Positions 39,510 to 48,653 of a stretch of DNA of 64,000 nt are shown one piece after another (the stretch's first letter is position 1; every line of letters begins with the position of its first letter). The translations under genes were made by a program, and so were the position numbers. Source of the DNA: Halopseudomonas salina (GTDB lineage: Bacteria; Pseudomonadota; Gammaproteobacteria; Pseudomonadales; Pseudomonadaceae); the NCBI RefSeq assembly GCF_008641105.1, contig NZ_VTTI01000009.1, positions 91,160-155,159 on the forward strand. The letters are read 5' to 3'. The notes beneath the pieces were generated by a model. It did not search any database. It was not told the DNA's origin and saw only the letters and a program-made list of their open reading frames with translations.

Positions 39510-40191
39510 ATCACGCACGCGATGGTTGTTCGAGCGCTGGTTGAAACAACGCACAACGGAGTTAGGCAACCGCTGGGAAAAGCTGAAAACCCAATTGCTG
39601 CCGGCTGATTGGCCGGCACGCTGCGAGCGCGTCAAGCGGGTACCTGAGGGTGATTATGGGCACTGGCAGCCACGGCCCGGTTCGAGCAGCGCCGAACTGG
39701 TATTGCTGCTGGCTTCGGTGCCTCTGTATCAGCGGCGCTGGCTAGCCACCTTGCTGGACTCGCCCGCCGCAGGTGCGCGATCGCTGGTGGAGGCGCTGGA
39801 GCGTTTGCAACTGGATTGGCGCAGTCAGATCGATCCGCTGCACAGTCATCGGGAATACGCCAGACAGTTGGCGATTCTTGCTGCCCAGCTTGATTTGCCA
39901 CCGGTTGCGGAGTCGGCATACCTGGAAAATGAACAGCAAATCCACGCTGCCGTGGACGAATTGCTCTTTACTTCCCTGCCCATGCGCCTGCGGGCCGAGC
40001 TGCTTAGCCGGTACTCCCCGGGCAACGGTCATTATATTGCCTGGTGGCATCAGCGTTTGCTCGCTCGTGCCGGTGAGCCAGAGCATGAACTCGAAGGTAT
40101 TGGTGCCGACGACTGGCCGGAGATGCCTCCCGCCTGGCTGGCTATAGGCTGGCTCTGTGGGCTGCGGTTGTTTGCAGAAAACGCCGAATAG
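39496..40191 (+). CDS. Uncharacterised protein downstream of ycjXF
   Basis: The 231-residue protein is not recognised. Its first codons overlap the end of ycjF by 14 bases, so it is the third gene of a coupled ycjX-ycjF-X unit. It is rich in Trp, Arg and Leu with a predicted all-helical content and no signal peptide or clear membrane segment. Recurrent Trp (WLFERWLKQR, DWPARCERV, YIAWWHQRLL, WLAIGWLCGLRL) gives 15 or so Trp in total. The last 25 residues are the most hydrophobic and could attach to a membrane. It may work with YcjX and YcjF, but that is inference from position only. Confidence 0.75.
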   Translation: MTAYKSRTRWLFERWLKQRTTELGNRWEKLKTQLLPADWPARCERVKRVPEGDYGHWQPRPGSSSAELVLLLASVPLYQRRWLATLLDSPAAGARSLVEALERLQLDWRSQIDPLHSHREYARQLAILAAQLDLPPVAESAYLENEQQIHAAVDELLFTSLPMRLRAELLSRYSPGNGHYIAWWHQRLLARAGEPEHELEGIGADDWPEMPPAWLAIGWLCGLRLFAENAE

Positions 40192-40312
40192 CCGCCATCT
40201 TATGTGGGTATCCATAGCTGCGCATTCCCTTTTGCTATGATCGCGGATTGCCCTTTGCGGCCTGGCGCACATGCCCTAACATGCCGGGTTTCTTGATTAC
40301 AGGAATGAAACA

Positions 40313-41107
40313 ATGACATTTGCAGAATTGCTTGCTGCGCTCGCCAGATCGCCGGAGCAGGAAGTGACTATTCCGGCAAGCTGGGCCCAGGGGCGGGCGG
40401 CTTACGGTGGCCTTGTAGCGGCTCTCGTATATCAGGGAATGCGGGCTGCTTTGTCTGAAGACCGACCGGTACGATCCTTGGCTATTACCTTTGTGGGGCC
40501 AGTTGCGCCCGGGGAGGTCATGCAGGTCGAGGCTCAGGTATTGCGCGAAGGCAAGGCGGTCACACAAATGCTGGGCATGGCGCGACAGAACGGCCAGATA
40601 ATGTGTATCGTCCAGGGTAGTTTCGGGGCTTCACGTGAGTCGCAAGTCTCCCTTGCAAGCGAGCCGGCTCCCACAGTAAAAGCGGTCAACGACTGCGTAG
40701 AAATGCCCTATATCGAGGGGGTCACTCCGGTTTTTCTGCGCCACTTTGCGGTGCGCTGGGCCTTGGGTGACCTGCCTTTCACGAATAGCAAAAAACGCGA
40801 AATGGGTGGCTGGATGCGTTTTCGCGAAGACGAAGGCGCCGTACACGAGGCGCATATTCTCGGGCTTGTGGACGTATGGCCTCCAGCCGTACTGCCGCAT
40901 CTAAAGCGGTTTGCCCCGGCGAGTTCACTGACCTGGACAATCGAGTTCGTGCAGCCCCAACCGGATCAGGGTAATACTGACTGGCTTCTGTACAGGGCCA
41001 ACATCGATCATGCACGTGACGGTTACGGGCATGCTTCGGCCATGGTGTGGCGGGAAGACGGTACGCTGGTCGCTATTAGTCGGCAGACGGTCACGGTTTT
41101 TGGTTAG
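40313..41107 (+). CDS. Acyl-CoA thioesterase, double hotdog (TesB-like)
   Basis: The 264-residue protein shows two hotdog halves. The first (about 1-110) contains WAQGRAAYGGLVAALVYQGM and a ITFVGPVAPGEVMQVEAQVLREGKAVT strand set. The second (about 130-264) ends in DGYGHASAMVWREDGTLVAISRQTVTVF, the C-terminal pattern of TesB-like acyl-CoA thioesterases. A conserved Asp-Gln-type active site is probable, but I did not verify it residue by residue. The substrate is unknown. AGGAAT precedes the ATG. Confidence 0.88.
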   Translation: MTFAELLAALARSPEQEVTIPASWAQGRAAYGGLVAALVYQGMRAALSEDRPVRSLAITFVGPVAPGEVMQVEAQVLREGKAVTQMLGMARQNGQIMCIVQGSFGASRESQVSLASEPAPTVKAVNDCVEMPYIEGVTPVFLRHFAVRWALGDLPFTNSKKREMGGWMRFREDEGAVHEAHILGLVDVWPPAVLPHLKRFAPASSLTWTIEFVQPQPDQGNTDWLLYRANIDHARDGYGHASAMVWREDGTLVAISRQTVTVFG

Positions 41108-41164
41108 ATTGCTTCGAGCCATTTGCTGGGGGTAGGCGGCCGTCGCTGAACAACTAGGGATGAT

Positions 41165-44100
41165 ATGCAGCCAATGGCGAAAACAAGGAATCTTCTCAAG
41201 CCCCTGGCAACGCTGGTAGCTGGTTTGCTGGTAGCTGCGTTGACCGCCGTGCTTGCCTTCAATACGCAATGGCGTGGTCAGTTTGATCTGTTCATGTTGT
41301 TATTGGCGATCGCCGTAGCCGTCATGGCGATTGCCTGGTATCTGCAGCGCCTGCACACGCTCGAGCTGGAGCGCAACGCTTCGACCACACTTGAGCGTAA
41401 CCGGGAGGTCATGTCGGCCATCACTGATGCCGTGTTCCGGGCTGATTACTCTGGTCGGCTGGTTTACGTCAATCAGGCCTGGGCGCAGATTGCCGGCAAC
41501 ATGCCCCGTTCCATCCTCGGCTCTTCAATCCTGCATTTCCTGCATGCAGAGGATCAACCGCTACTGGACAATTATCTGCGACGCGTGCGTGAGGGTCATT
41601 CGGACACCCTGCGTATCAATCTCAGGCTGCGTCGCGAGGATGGACGTTACCACTGGTGCCGACTTACGGCACGACCCTATTCCACGGTCGAAAGTGGCGA
41701 AGTGGTGATCGGTACGCTCAACGATATTCAGCAGCAGCAAGAGCAGATGCGCATACAGTCTGCTCGGATGAGTGTGCTGGACGGGCTGTTGGGGGACGCA
41801 GGGATTCAGGACCTGGCCAACCGTCTGGTTCTTGAATGGGAGGCTCTCCAAACCGGCCAGCGCGCATCTATCGTACTGAAAAACGAGATCGGTGGCGCCT
41901 TGCAGGTTCTGGCAGCGCCCAATAGCGCTCATGAGCTTATTATTCCCCGCGAGGCGGCTGCCCCCGTTGATCTGAGCTACACGGGGCTGGCTGGTCTGTA
42001 TCGTGACACCCCGGTATTTATTGATGACATTTCCACAGACCCACGTTGGGCAAAAATGCGCACGCAGGCGAATCAATGCAGTGTTGCAGCCTGCTGGGTT
42101 GTCCCTTTTACCGGGGCCGACGGAGCCGTTCTGGGCTGGTTCATCATTCATCTTGATCAAACCGGTAATCCCAATGCAGGGGACCTGCAGCTGCTCGATG
42201 AGTTTGCACGGCTCGCTGCCCTGGTGGTACAGAAGTCCCGACTGGCTGACGAGCGGGAAGCGAGCGAGAAACGCTTTGCGGCCATATACGAGCATGCGGC
42301 GGTAGGTGTGTTGCTGGTTTCACCCTCGGGTGAGTTTATCAGCGCCAATCCGAGTTACTACGAAAGGTCAGGCTATAGTGAGGAAGACCTCAGGGAATTG
42401 ACCCCCAACGGTACGCTCTATCGTGAAGACCGGCCGATGATCGAAACCATGTTGCGCGAACTGCGTTATGGAACCTCGAGCAAGTTTACTGTTGAAGCCC
42501 GCTATGTTCGCCGCGATGGTGAGCTGGCCTGGATCAATCTGATGGTGACGCTGGTGCGTGACACCGAGGGCGCAGCACAGTATTACGTGATGATTGTGGA
42601 AGACATTACCGATCGCAAACGGCATGAGCAGGCCCTCAAGGAAGCCGCCGCCATGTTCGAAAGTAGTCGTGAGGGCATGATGGTGCTCAATGAGCACTTC
42701 CGGATCATCAATCATAATCCCGCCTTCAGCATTATTACCGGCCTGGCCGTCGGACGTGCGGTGGGCAAGCGCCCCCTGGTGCGCAGCCGCCTGCTCGATC
42801 CCTGGGCTCTGGGACGCAGGGTGCTTCGTGAGCTGCGCACCGAAGGTTACTGGCAGGGAGAGGTGATTATTGATCGGCCGGACGAGTACAACGTTCCTCT
42901 GTGGGTAAACGTAACAGCCGTCAGTGATGAGGGCGGTCGAATTAACCGATACATGGTTATGTTCAGTGATCTCAGCGGCTTGCGGCGTAGCCAGGAGCAG
43001 CTGCAATACATATCGCATTTTGACAGCCTCACGGGGCTGGCAAACCGCAACCGGGCCATGTTGCGTCTTGAGCAGGGGCTGGTTCAGGCTATACACGATG
43101 ACGCCAACATCGCTGTGCTGTTCATCGATCTGGACCGCTTCAAGGCGATCAACGATAGCCTTGGACACTCAGTAGGTGACGAGGTACTCCGCCAGGCCGC
43201 CGAGCGCCTGAGCACCTGTTGCCCCCAGGAAGCTACCCTGGCCAGGCTTGGCGGGGATGAGTTTCTGGTCATTGCTCCCGGCTTGTCTGCCGCAGCTGTT
43301 CGGCACGTAGGAGAGCAGGTCTGTGACGTCATGCGCTCACCGATCGTGCTTGCTGACGGCAGGGAGATATACATTGGTGCAAGTGTCGGGTTTGCCTGCT
43401 ATCCCGACGATGGCCAGGTCGCAGCGGATCTCGTCCGTCACGCTGATGCGGCGATGGATACCGCAAAGAGCAGCGGGCGCGATCAGGTCTGTGGCTATGA
43501 TCGAGCCATGACCGAAGAAGCCAGCGCCCGATTCGAGATGGAGCGAGGCCTGCGCAAGGCACTGGAGAATGCTGAGCTGGAGTTGCACTACCAGCCAATA
43601 ATTCGGGTCAGTAACGGGCGCGCCATTGGCGTGGAGGCATTGGTACGCTGGCGACATCCGGAGCGTGGTCTTATACCGCCGGACCGTTTTATCCCTCTTG
43701 CCGAGCACAGCGGCCTGATTGTGCAGGTTGGGCACTGGGTTCTGAATGAGGCGTGCCGGCAGATGGCGCAGTGGGAGCTTGAGGGGGTTGCCCCCGAGCG
43801 TGTGGCGGTCAATCTGTCGCCTCGTCAGTTTGTACACCTGGATGTGGTGGAACTGGTCCGCTCAGCTCTTCAAAAAAGCGGGCTTAGCGCCTCGAAGCTG
43901 GAGCTGGAAATCACCGAAAGTGCATTGATGACCAGCGCCCATCAGGGAGAGCAAACACTGCATCAGTTGAAGGGGCTCGGGGTAGGTCTGGTAATTGACG
44001 ACTTCGGCACAGGCTATTCTTCGCTCGCTTATCTGCGCCGTTTCCCGCTGGATAAGCTGAAGATTGACAAGAGTTTTCTTGCTGGCGTGCCTGAGCGGGC

Positions 44101-44293
44101 CGAGGATAACCAGCTGGTTACAACCATCCTGGATCTGGCGGCCAATATGCGCCTGAATGTAGTCGCAGAGGGTGTGGAAACTGATGCGCAGTGGCGCTTT
44201 TTGAAGGAGCGCCACTGCGGAGCCTGCCAGGGTTACCTGTTCTCTCCGGCCCTGCCGGCAGCAGAGCTGGTGGCGTGGCTCAGGGAGCAGTAA
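41165..44293 (+). CDS. Membrane PAS-GAF-PAS-GGDEF-EAL c-di-GMP protein
   Basis: The 1042-residue protein has two membrane helices (about 12-34 and 39-60) and almost no periplasmic domain. A PAS (about 75-190), a GAF (about 200-355) and two more PAS modules (about 370-610) follow. The GGDEF domain (about 615-775) keeps GGDEF near 696, but no RxxD inhibitory site precedes it (PQEATLARL). The EAL domain (about 795-1040) keeps VEALVRW, DDFGTGYSSLAYL and EGVET. Both activities are possible. ATG at 41165 has AGGGA 4 bases upstream. Confidence 0.93.
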   Translation: MQPMAKTRNLLKPLATLVAGLLVAALTAVLAFNTQWRGQFDLFMLLLAIAVAVMAIAWYLQRLHTLELERNASTTLERNREVMSAITDAVFRADYSGRLVYVNQAWAQIAGNMPRSILGSSILHFLHAEDQPLLDNYLRRVREGHSDTLRINLRLRREDGRYHWCRLTARPYSTVESGEVVIGTLNDIQQQQEQMRIQSARMSVLDGLLGDAGIQDLANRLVLEWEALQTGQRASIVLKNEIGGALQVLAAPNSAHELIIPREAAAPVDLSYTGLAGLYRDTPVFIDDISTDPRWAKMRTQANQCSVAACWVVPFTGADGAVLGWFIIHLDQTGNPNAGDLQLLDEFARLAALVVQKSRLADEREASEKRFAAIYEHAAVGVLLVSPSGEFISANPSYYERSGYSEEDLRELTPNGTLYREDRPMIETMLRELRYGTSSKFTVEARYVRRDGELAWINLMVTLVRDTEGAAQYYVMIVEDITDRKRHEQALKEAAAMFESSREGMMVLNEHFRIINHNPAFSIITGLAVGRAVGKRPLVRSRLLDPWALGRRVLRELRTEGYWQGEVIIDRPDEYNVPLWVNVTAVSDEGGRINRYMVMFSDLSGLRRSQEQLQYISHFDSLTGLANRNRAMLRLEQGLVQAIHDDANIAVLFIDLDRFKAINDSLGHSVGDEVLRQAAERLSTCCPQEATLARLGGDEFLVIAPGLSAAAVRHVGEQVCDVMRSPIVLADGREIYIGASVGFACYPDDGQVAADLVRHADAAMDTAKSSGRDQVCGYDRAMTEEASARFEMERGLRKALENAELELHYQPIIRVSNGRAIGVEALVRWRHPERGLIPPDRFIPLAEHSGLIVQVGHWVLNEACRQMAQWELEGVAPERVAVNLSPRQFVHLDVVELVRSALQKSGLSASKLELEITESALMTSAHQGEQTLHQLKGLGVGLVIDDFGTGYSSLAYLRRFPLDKLKIDKSFLAGVPERAEDNQLVTTILDLAANMRLNVVAEGVETDAQWRFLKERHCGACQGYLFSPALPAAELVAWLREQ

Positions 44294-44306
44294 AAGGCAA
44301 ATAGCA

Positions 44307-45275
44307 TCAGGGTTTACGTGCCACAAGCGTGGCACGTAAAGGAGCGGGGTGACCCTCAATAGTCAACCGGGGATCCAGCGGGTCAAGGAAATCAGACAGT
44401 GACTGAAACCGCATCCACTCGGTGCTGCGCTGTTCAGCAGTCGAAGTCACGTTAAGATCGATGCAGCGTACATCCGTGAATCCGCTGCGGCGCAGCAACT
44501 TTTCCAGCATCGCGACCGAGGGCAAGAACCAGACATTCCGCATTTGCGCGTAGCGGTCCTCAGGCAGCAGGCAGGTGTCTGTATCGCCCTCAACTACCAG
44601 GGTTTCCAACACCAGCTCACCACCGGGTCGCAGGCAGCCCTTGAGTTGCAGCAGATGATCTACTGGCGAGCGACGGTGGTATAACACGCCCATCGAAAAT
44701 ACCGTATCGAATCCGCCAGCGGGTTCAGGCAAATCCTCCAGTGTGAAGGGCAATTGCCAGACCGGGGCATCTGGAATGTATTTCTTCACTGAACTGAATT
44801 GATTTATAAACAATAGGTTGGGGTCGATACCTATCACCGTTGCTGCACCGCAGCCCCACATGCGCCACATGTGGTAACCGTTGCCGCAGCCTACGTCGAG
44901 AACCTTTCTGCCCCTCAGGTCCACGTGAGGGATGACGCGCTGCCATTTCCAGTCCGAGCGCCATTCACAGTCCACCACGAGACCAAATATCTCGAACGGC
45001 CCCTTGCGCCAGGGTTGCAAGCCACGCAAGGCGCTTTCCAATTGCTCGCGATCTCCAGTCGCGAGGTCCTGGGCTGAGCCTATCCGCACCGCGTCGCTTA
45101 CCTCGAAGGAAGATGGGCACGCTGCCGGTAACTGGGCTACGGCGTTTTCCCAGCGCTCCATGTCGCCGTGATTCACATCACGGAGTCGTAGATCAAGAGC
45201 CTCGGGAAGGCTGGACAACCAGTGCGCCAGGCTGCTCTGGGACAGATGCTCATATAAAGTCGTGTAATCGATCAC
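44307..45275 (-). CDS. cmoB: tRNA U34 carboxymethyltransferase
   Basis: The 322-residue enzyme transfers the carboxymethyl group of carboxy-SAM to 5-hydroxyuridine at tRNA position 34, giving cmo5[19 protein letters not shown] (about 123-140) is the SAM-type loop and [16 protein letters not shown] (about 185-200) is diagnostic for CmoB. Length matches E. coli (323). The GTG start overlaps the cmoA stop (GTGA), so both enzymes are made together. A strong inverted repeat lies in its last codons. Confidence 0.96.
   Translation of the reverse strand: MIDYTTLYEHLSQSSLAHWLSSLPEALDLRLRDVNHGDMERWENAVAQLPAACPSSFEVSDAVRIGSAQDLATGDREQLESALRGLQPWRKGPFEIFGLVVDCEWRSDWKWQRVIPHVDLRGRKVLDVGCGNGYHMWRMWGCGAATVIGIDPNLLFINQFSSVKKYIPDAPVWQLPFTLEDLPEPAGGFDTVFSMGVLYHRRSPVDHLLQLKGCLRPGGELVLETLVVEGDTDTCLLPEDRYAQMRNVWFLPSVAMLEKLLRRSGFTDVRCIDLNVTSTAEQRSTEWMRFQSLSDFLDPLDPRLTIEGHPAPLRATLVARKP
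44313..44340. repeat. Perfect 12-bp inverted repeat in the 3' end of cmoB
   Basis: TTTACGTGCCAC (44313-44324), AAGC, GTGGCACGTAAA (44329-44340) form a perfect stem-loop starting 19 bases after the end of the convergent GGDEF-EAL gene. No T-run follows on either strand. It may act as a transcript end for both convergent genes while also encoding the last residues of CmoB. Confidence 0.6.
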
Positions 45276-46012
45276 TTGTGGGCCATCATCGAGCAGAAAT
45301 TCAGTGATTGAAACCAGCTATGGCTATGGCTGAAGCCGGCCTTGAAAAGGCGGTCCTGATGAGCTTCAAGCGTGTCAGGTAGCATCACTTTTTCAATGGC
45401 ACTGCGTTTCTGGGCAATTTCCAGTTCGCTATAGCCGTTCGCCCGTTTGAAAACATAATGCATGGTCTCCAGGTTTTGCTGTGTTCTGGGGTCTGCGAAG
45501 GCGAGTTTTTCCGAGAGAATCAGCAACCCGCCGGGCAGTAGCGCGCGATGGATATCTGTCAGAAGCTGGAGACGTTGGGGCGGTGGGATGAACTGCAGGG
45601 TAAAGTTGAGCACAACTACCGAACAGGGCTGCAACGCGAGTCGGGTAATATCAGCCTCCATGACCTCTACCGGGGTCAATTCCTCAACCATGGCGTTCTG
45701 AGCAAACAAGTATTCCCGACAGCGGCTGATCATGGGTGCGGAGTTGTCTACCGCCATGATCCGGCATCCAGATGCGCGAACGTGACGGCGCATTGACTGT
45801 GTCGCTGCCCCTAGCGAGCAACCAAGATCGTAAATGAGGCTATCAGGCCTGGCATATTGCCCGGCAATGAGGCCAATGGTTTCGACGATCGTTGGATAAC
45901 CCGGCACTGATCTTTTTATCATGTCGGGGAACACACGAACGACTTCGTCGTCAAAAGCGAAGTCGCCGATCTGCGCGCGCGGCTGCGCGAAAAGCTTGTC
46001 TGTCTCGGTCAT
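45272..46012 (-). CDS. cmoA: Carboxy-S-adenosyl-L-methionine synthase
   Basis: The 246-residue enzyme makes carboxy-SAM from SAM and prephenate. It begins [35 protein letters not shown], typical of CmoA, and has the SAM loop [17 protein letters not shown] (about 60-75). I chose the ATG at 46012 (GGA 8 bases upstream) because it gives the same length as the E. coli protein (247). It shares a transcript with cmoB. Confidence 0.96.
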   Translation of the reverse strand: MTETDKLFAQPRAQIGDFAFDDEVVRVFPDMIKRSVPGYPTIVETIGLIAGQYARPDSLIYDLGCSLGAATQSMRRHVRASGCRIMAVDNSAPMISRCREYLFAQNAMVEELTPVEVMEADITRLALQPCSVVVLNFTLQFIPPPQRLQLLTDIHRALLPGGLLILSEKLAFADPRTQQNLETMHYVFKRANGYSELEIAQKRSAIEKVMLPDTLEAHQDRLFKAGFSHSHSWFQSLNFCSMMAHK

Positions 46013-46360
46013 TGCCTGTTTCCAGCCTGGCAGAAAAGCAGGCATATTACCGGAAGTAGCCGCACTTGACAGGATGTGACCCTGACTGCTTCACTGCCGT
46101 ATCTGGTGGCAACCTGCCATGTTCCGTGTGGAGAGTCCTGGGTCAGAGCCTGCCATGGGAATGGCGCTCTTGTTTAATTGCGCAGCCTATGCGGTTTTTT
46201 TGACATTTCGGTCCGTTTTACTGTTCGTTTACGTCTCGAGCAGTGGCATACTGTCGAACATTGGGCTGCAGCACGAAAACTATTGACGCTCCCCAAAGGG
46301 AATGCGACGGATAGCGCAAGTGGTAGTGTCGACGCCACTTACAGGAAAAGAGGAAAGGGT
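46013..46360. other. Intergenic region between cmoA and the fimV-like gene
   Basis: These 348 bases between divergent genes hold no convincing coding sequence. A TTGACA hexamer lies at 46200-46205 but without a clear -10 at 16-18 bases (GTTCGT). A short CGCA/TGCG stem (46181-46193) precedes a run of seven T (46195-46201). Promoters for both flanking genes are expected here but could not be assigned. Confidence 0.5.
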
Positions 46361-48589
46361 ATGGCAGTCAAACGCCAAGTGATAGTTGGAGTTGCCTCAT
46401 TGGCCGCTCTATATGTGGGTGTTAGTAATGCGCTGGGTCTTGGGGAAATGCGGCTGGATTCTTCATTGAATCAACCCTTGAGTGCCACGATTCAGTTGCA
46501 GGATGCGCAGGGTCTTTCTGCCTCCGATATCATCGTTTCACTGGCCGCACCTGATGCTTTCGACAGGGCTGGCATCGACAGACCGTTTTTTCTGACCGAT
46601 CTGCGTTTCGTGCCCGTCGTCGAGAACAACCGGTTGCTTATCCGCGTTGAATCCACGCGGCCGGTGCGCGAGCCCTACCTGAACTTTCTGGTAGAACTGC
46701 GTCGCCCCGGCGGTCGGATGCTTCGAGAGTACACTGTGCTGCTCGACCCACCCTTGTATGACCCTCAGGCAGCCAGCATCGCTGCCCCTGTTGCACCGCG
46801 AACCCAGCCACCTGTCGTCAGTGCACCTGCTCCCGCGAGTGCTCCTGTGGCACGCCAGGCTGATCAGGCGGTAGCTCAGCCAGCCAGTCAGCCAGCCAGT
46901 ACGGCACTTCAGTCGCTACCTGACCTGCAACCGCAATCGGGAGCCCGGCAATATACAACCGTCGCCGGGGACAGTTTGTGGGATATCGCGGTCAATCAGC
47001 GCCCTGATAGCTCGGTCCCAATCCGGGTAAGTATGTCGGCCATCCACGCTCTCAATCCTGAAGCCTTCATCGGTGGCGATATTGACAAGCTGCGTCAGGG
47101 ACACACCCTGATCATGCCGACTACAGAGCAGCTTGTGACTGCAGGTGCACCCCAGGAGTTGCTTGCCGGCCGGGATGCGACGCAGGAATCTGTTGCAGAA
47201 GCACCAGCCGCACCCTCTGCCGTTGAAGAGCCTGTAGCACCGGTTGCACGTCCTGAAGAGGATGCGAGCGAGTTGGCTGAAGTGCTACCAGCCGAGGAGG
47301 CAGAGCCAGCTACAGACCCCGTGGCAGATGCCTCTGAAGTGGCTCCCTCTGCTGAGACTCAATCTGATGCAGCGGTCATTGCAGATACGCTACCTGCTGA
47401 AGATTCCGATAGCGCAGAAGTGCGCCTGCGAATCGAGGAGACTACCCTTGAGGCAGTTGATGCAGACTCCGCCGCTCTATTGGGTAGATTGAACGCGCTG
47501 GAAAGCCGATTCAACGTTTTGCTCAGCGAGCTTGACGCTCGAGATGCACAGATTGCCAGCCTGCAGGCAGAGCTGGAAGTGTTGCGCGCAGCCAAGGCAG
47601 CGGAAGCTGAAATGGATGGCGATCTTGCCGGCACGGCAGGGGCGGGATCTATCGGTTCCGGTGACGCTGGCTCTGGGCCTTCCGCCGCAGGTGGCAGTGA
47701 TGATCCGACCGCGGGCGCAGTAGCCGCCAATGTATTGCCGGGTGAAGAGCCCGAGGCAACCGCGAGCTCTACTTCCTGGCTCAGTTGGTTGACTCTGCCT
47801 CTGGTTTTCATTGCTTTCCTGCTGGGCTGGCTACTATCACGTCGTCGTCATCAGGAAGAGGAGCCAGCTGAAGTCGCCCGGCCAGTGGTAAATGAGCCCC
47901 ATGGCGGCTTTTCCTCGAACATCACTACTGTGCCTGCCATGGTTGCCCGGCCCGTCGCACAGCCGGCTGCCAAGCCGGTAGTGGATCCCCTGGATGGCGT
48001 AGAGCTCTATGTTACCTATGGCCGATTCGCTGAAGCGCGCACCATGCTCGACAAGGCAATTGACGAAGAGCCCGAGCGCCTGGATTTGCGCTATAAGCAG
48101 TTGCGCGTTCTGGCCGAGCTGGGTGATGGCGCTGCCTTTGCCGAACAGGAAGAGGAAGTGACTGAGCTAGGTGGCGAAGTCGAGCGTATTGACCAGATCA
48201 AGGCGCGGTTCCCGCTCATGTTCAACGACAGGGGTGATGTGGTCGAGCAAGTCGATAGTCTCGAACCGTTGTTGGGTGAGGACGAGGAAGAAAATGCAGC
48301 ATTCCGCACTGGCATCGATGAAGAGCATGACGAATCGAATACCAGTCAACTGAATCTGAATGACTTCACTCTGGACCCTGACTGGGATCTGATTGACGGT
48401 CTGAGTCCCGAGCCCATGCGCAAGAGCAGTAATCGTGAGGCAGTCAACGATACTGACAGAACCATTTCGGAAGAAGAGTTCGAAAGCAGCCTGCACAAGT
48501 TTCCCCAAGTAGAGGAGCTTGATGCTGATCAGGACAAGCACTTCAGTTCTACAGACGCCGAACACGACAAGCCGGCAGACAAGAAGTAA
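46361..48589 (+). CDS. Second FimV-like protein, lacking the C-terminal FimV domain
   Basis: The 742-residue protein has the same architecture as FimV at 19297 up to the cytoplasm. It has a signal peptide (about 1-24), a FimV N-terminal domain (SSLNQPLSATIQL, RPVREPYLNFLVELR), a LysM domain (about 197-251), a coiled coil (about 368-420), a membrane segment (about 470-497) and a TPR-like unit (about 546-603, YVTYGRFAEARTMLDKAIDEEPERLDLR). The C-terminal LDLARAYIDMGD domain of FimV is missing; the protein ends in an acidic tail. AGGAAAG precedes the ATG at 46361. It could be a paralogous polar scaffold with its own partners (inference). A strong terminator follows. Confidence 0.9.
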   Translation: MAVKRQVIVGVASLAALYVGVSNALGLGEMRLDSSLNQPLSATIQLQDAQGLSASDIIVSLAAPDAFDRAGIDRPFFLTDLRFVPVVENNRLLIRVESTRPVREPYLNFLVELRRPGGRMLREYTVLLDPPLYDPQAASIAAPVAPRTQPPVVSAPAPASAPVARQADQAVAQPASQPASTALQSLPDLQPQSGARQYTTVAGDSLWDIAVNQRPDSSVPIRVSMSAIHALNPEAFIGGDIDKLRQGHTLIMPTTEQLVTAGAPQELLAGRDATQESVAEAPAAPSAVEEPVAPVARPEEDASELAEVLPAEEAEPATDPVADASEVAPSAETQSDAAVIADTLPAEDSDSAEVRLRIEETTLEAVDADSAALLGRLNALESRFNVLLSELDARDAQIASLQAELEVLRAAKAAEAEMDGDLAGTAGAGSIGSGDAGSGPSAAGGSDDPTAGAVAANVLPGEEPEATASSTSWLSWLTLPLVFIAFLLGWLLSRRRHQEEEPAEVARPVVNEPHGGFSSNITTVPAMVARPVAQPAAKPVVDPLDGVELYVTYGRFAEARTMLDKAIDEEPERLDLRYKQLRVLAELGDGAAFAEQEEEVTELGGEVERIDQIKARFPLMFNDRGDVVEQVDSLEPLLGEDEEENAAFRTGIDEEHDESNTSQLNLNDFTLDPDWDLIDGLSPEPMRKSSNREAVNDTDRTISEEEFESSLHKFPQVEELDADQDKHFSSTDAEHDKPADKK

Positions 48590-48619
48590 TAGCTGATTTC
48601 TGGCTGTCTAGGTAAAAAG

Positions 48620-48651
48620 GACTCGATGGCAAACCATCGAGTCTTTTTTTT
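48620..48651. terminator. Strong Rho-independent terminator between fimV-like gene and lon
   Basis: GACTCGATGG (48620-48629), CAAA loop and CCATCGAGTC (48634-48643) form a perfect 10-bp stem followed by eight T. The AAAAAG before the stem gives the opposite strand a short T-run as well, so it can serve both convergent genes. Confidence 0.95.
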
Positions 48652-48653
48652 GC

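Noticed and set aside
46181..46201. Short stem CGCA/TGCG followed by seven T, terminator-like
   Set aside because: A 4-bp stem is too weak, and it lies upstream of the genes on both sides rather than after one.
46200..46205. TTGACA as a promoter of the second fimV-like gene
   Set aside because: No acceptable -10 at 16-18 bases; a single hexamer is not enough.
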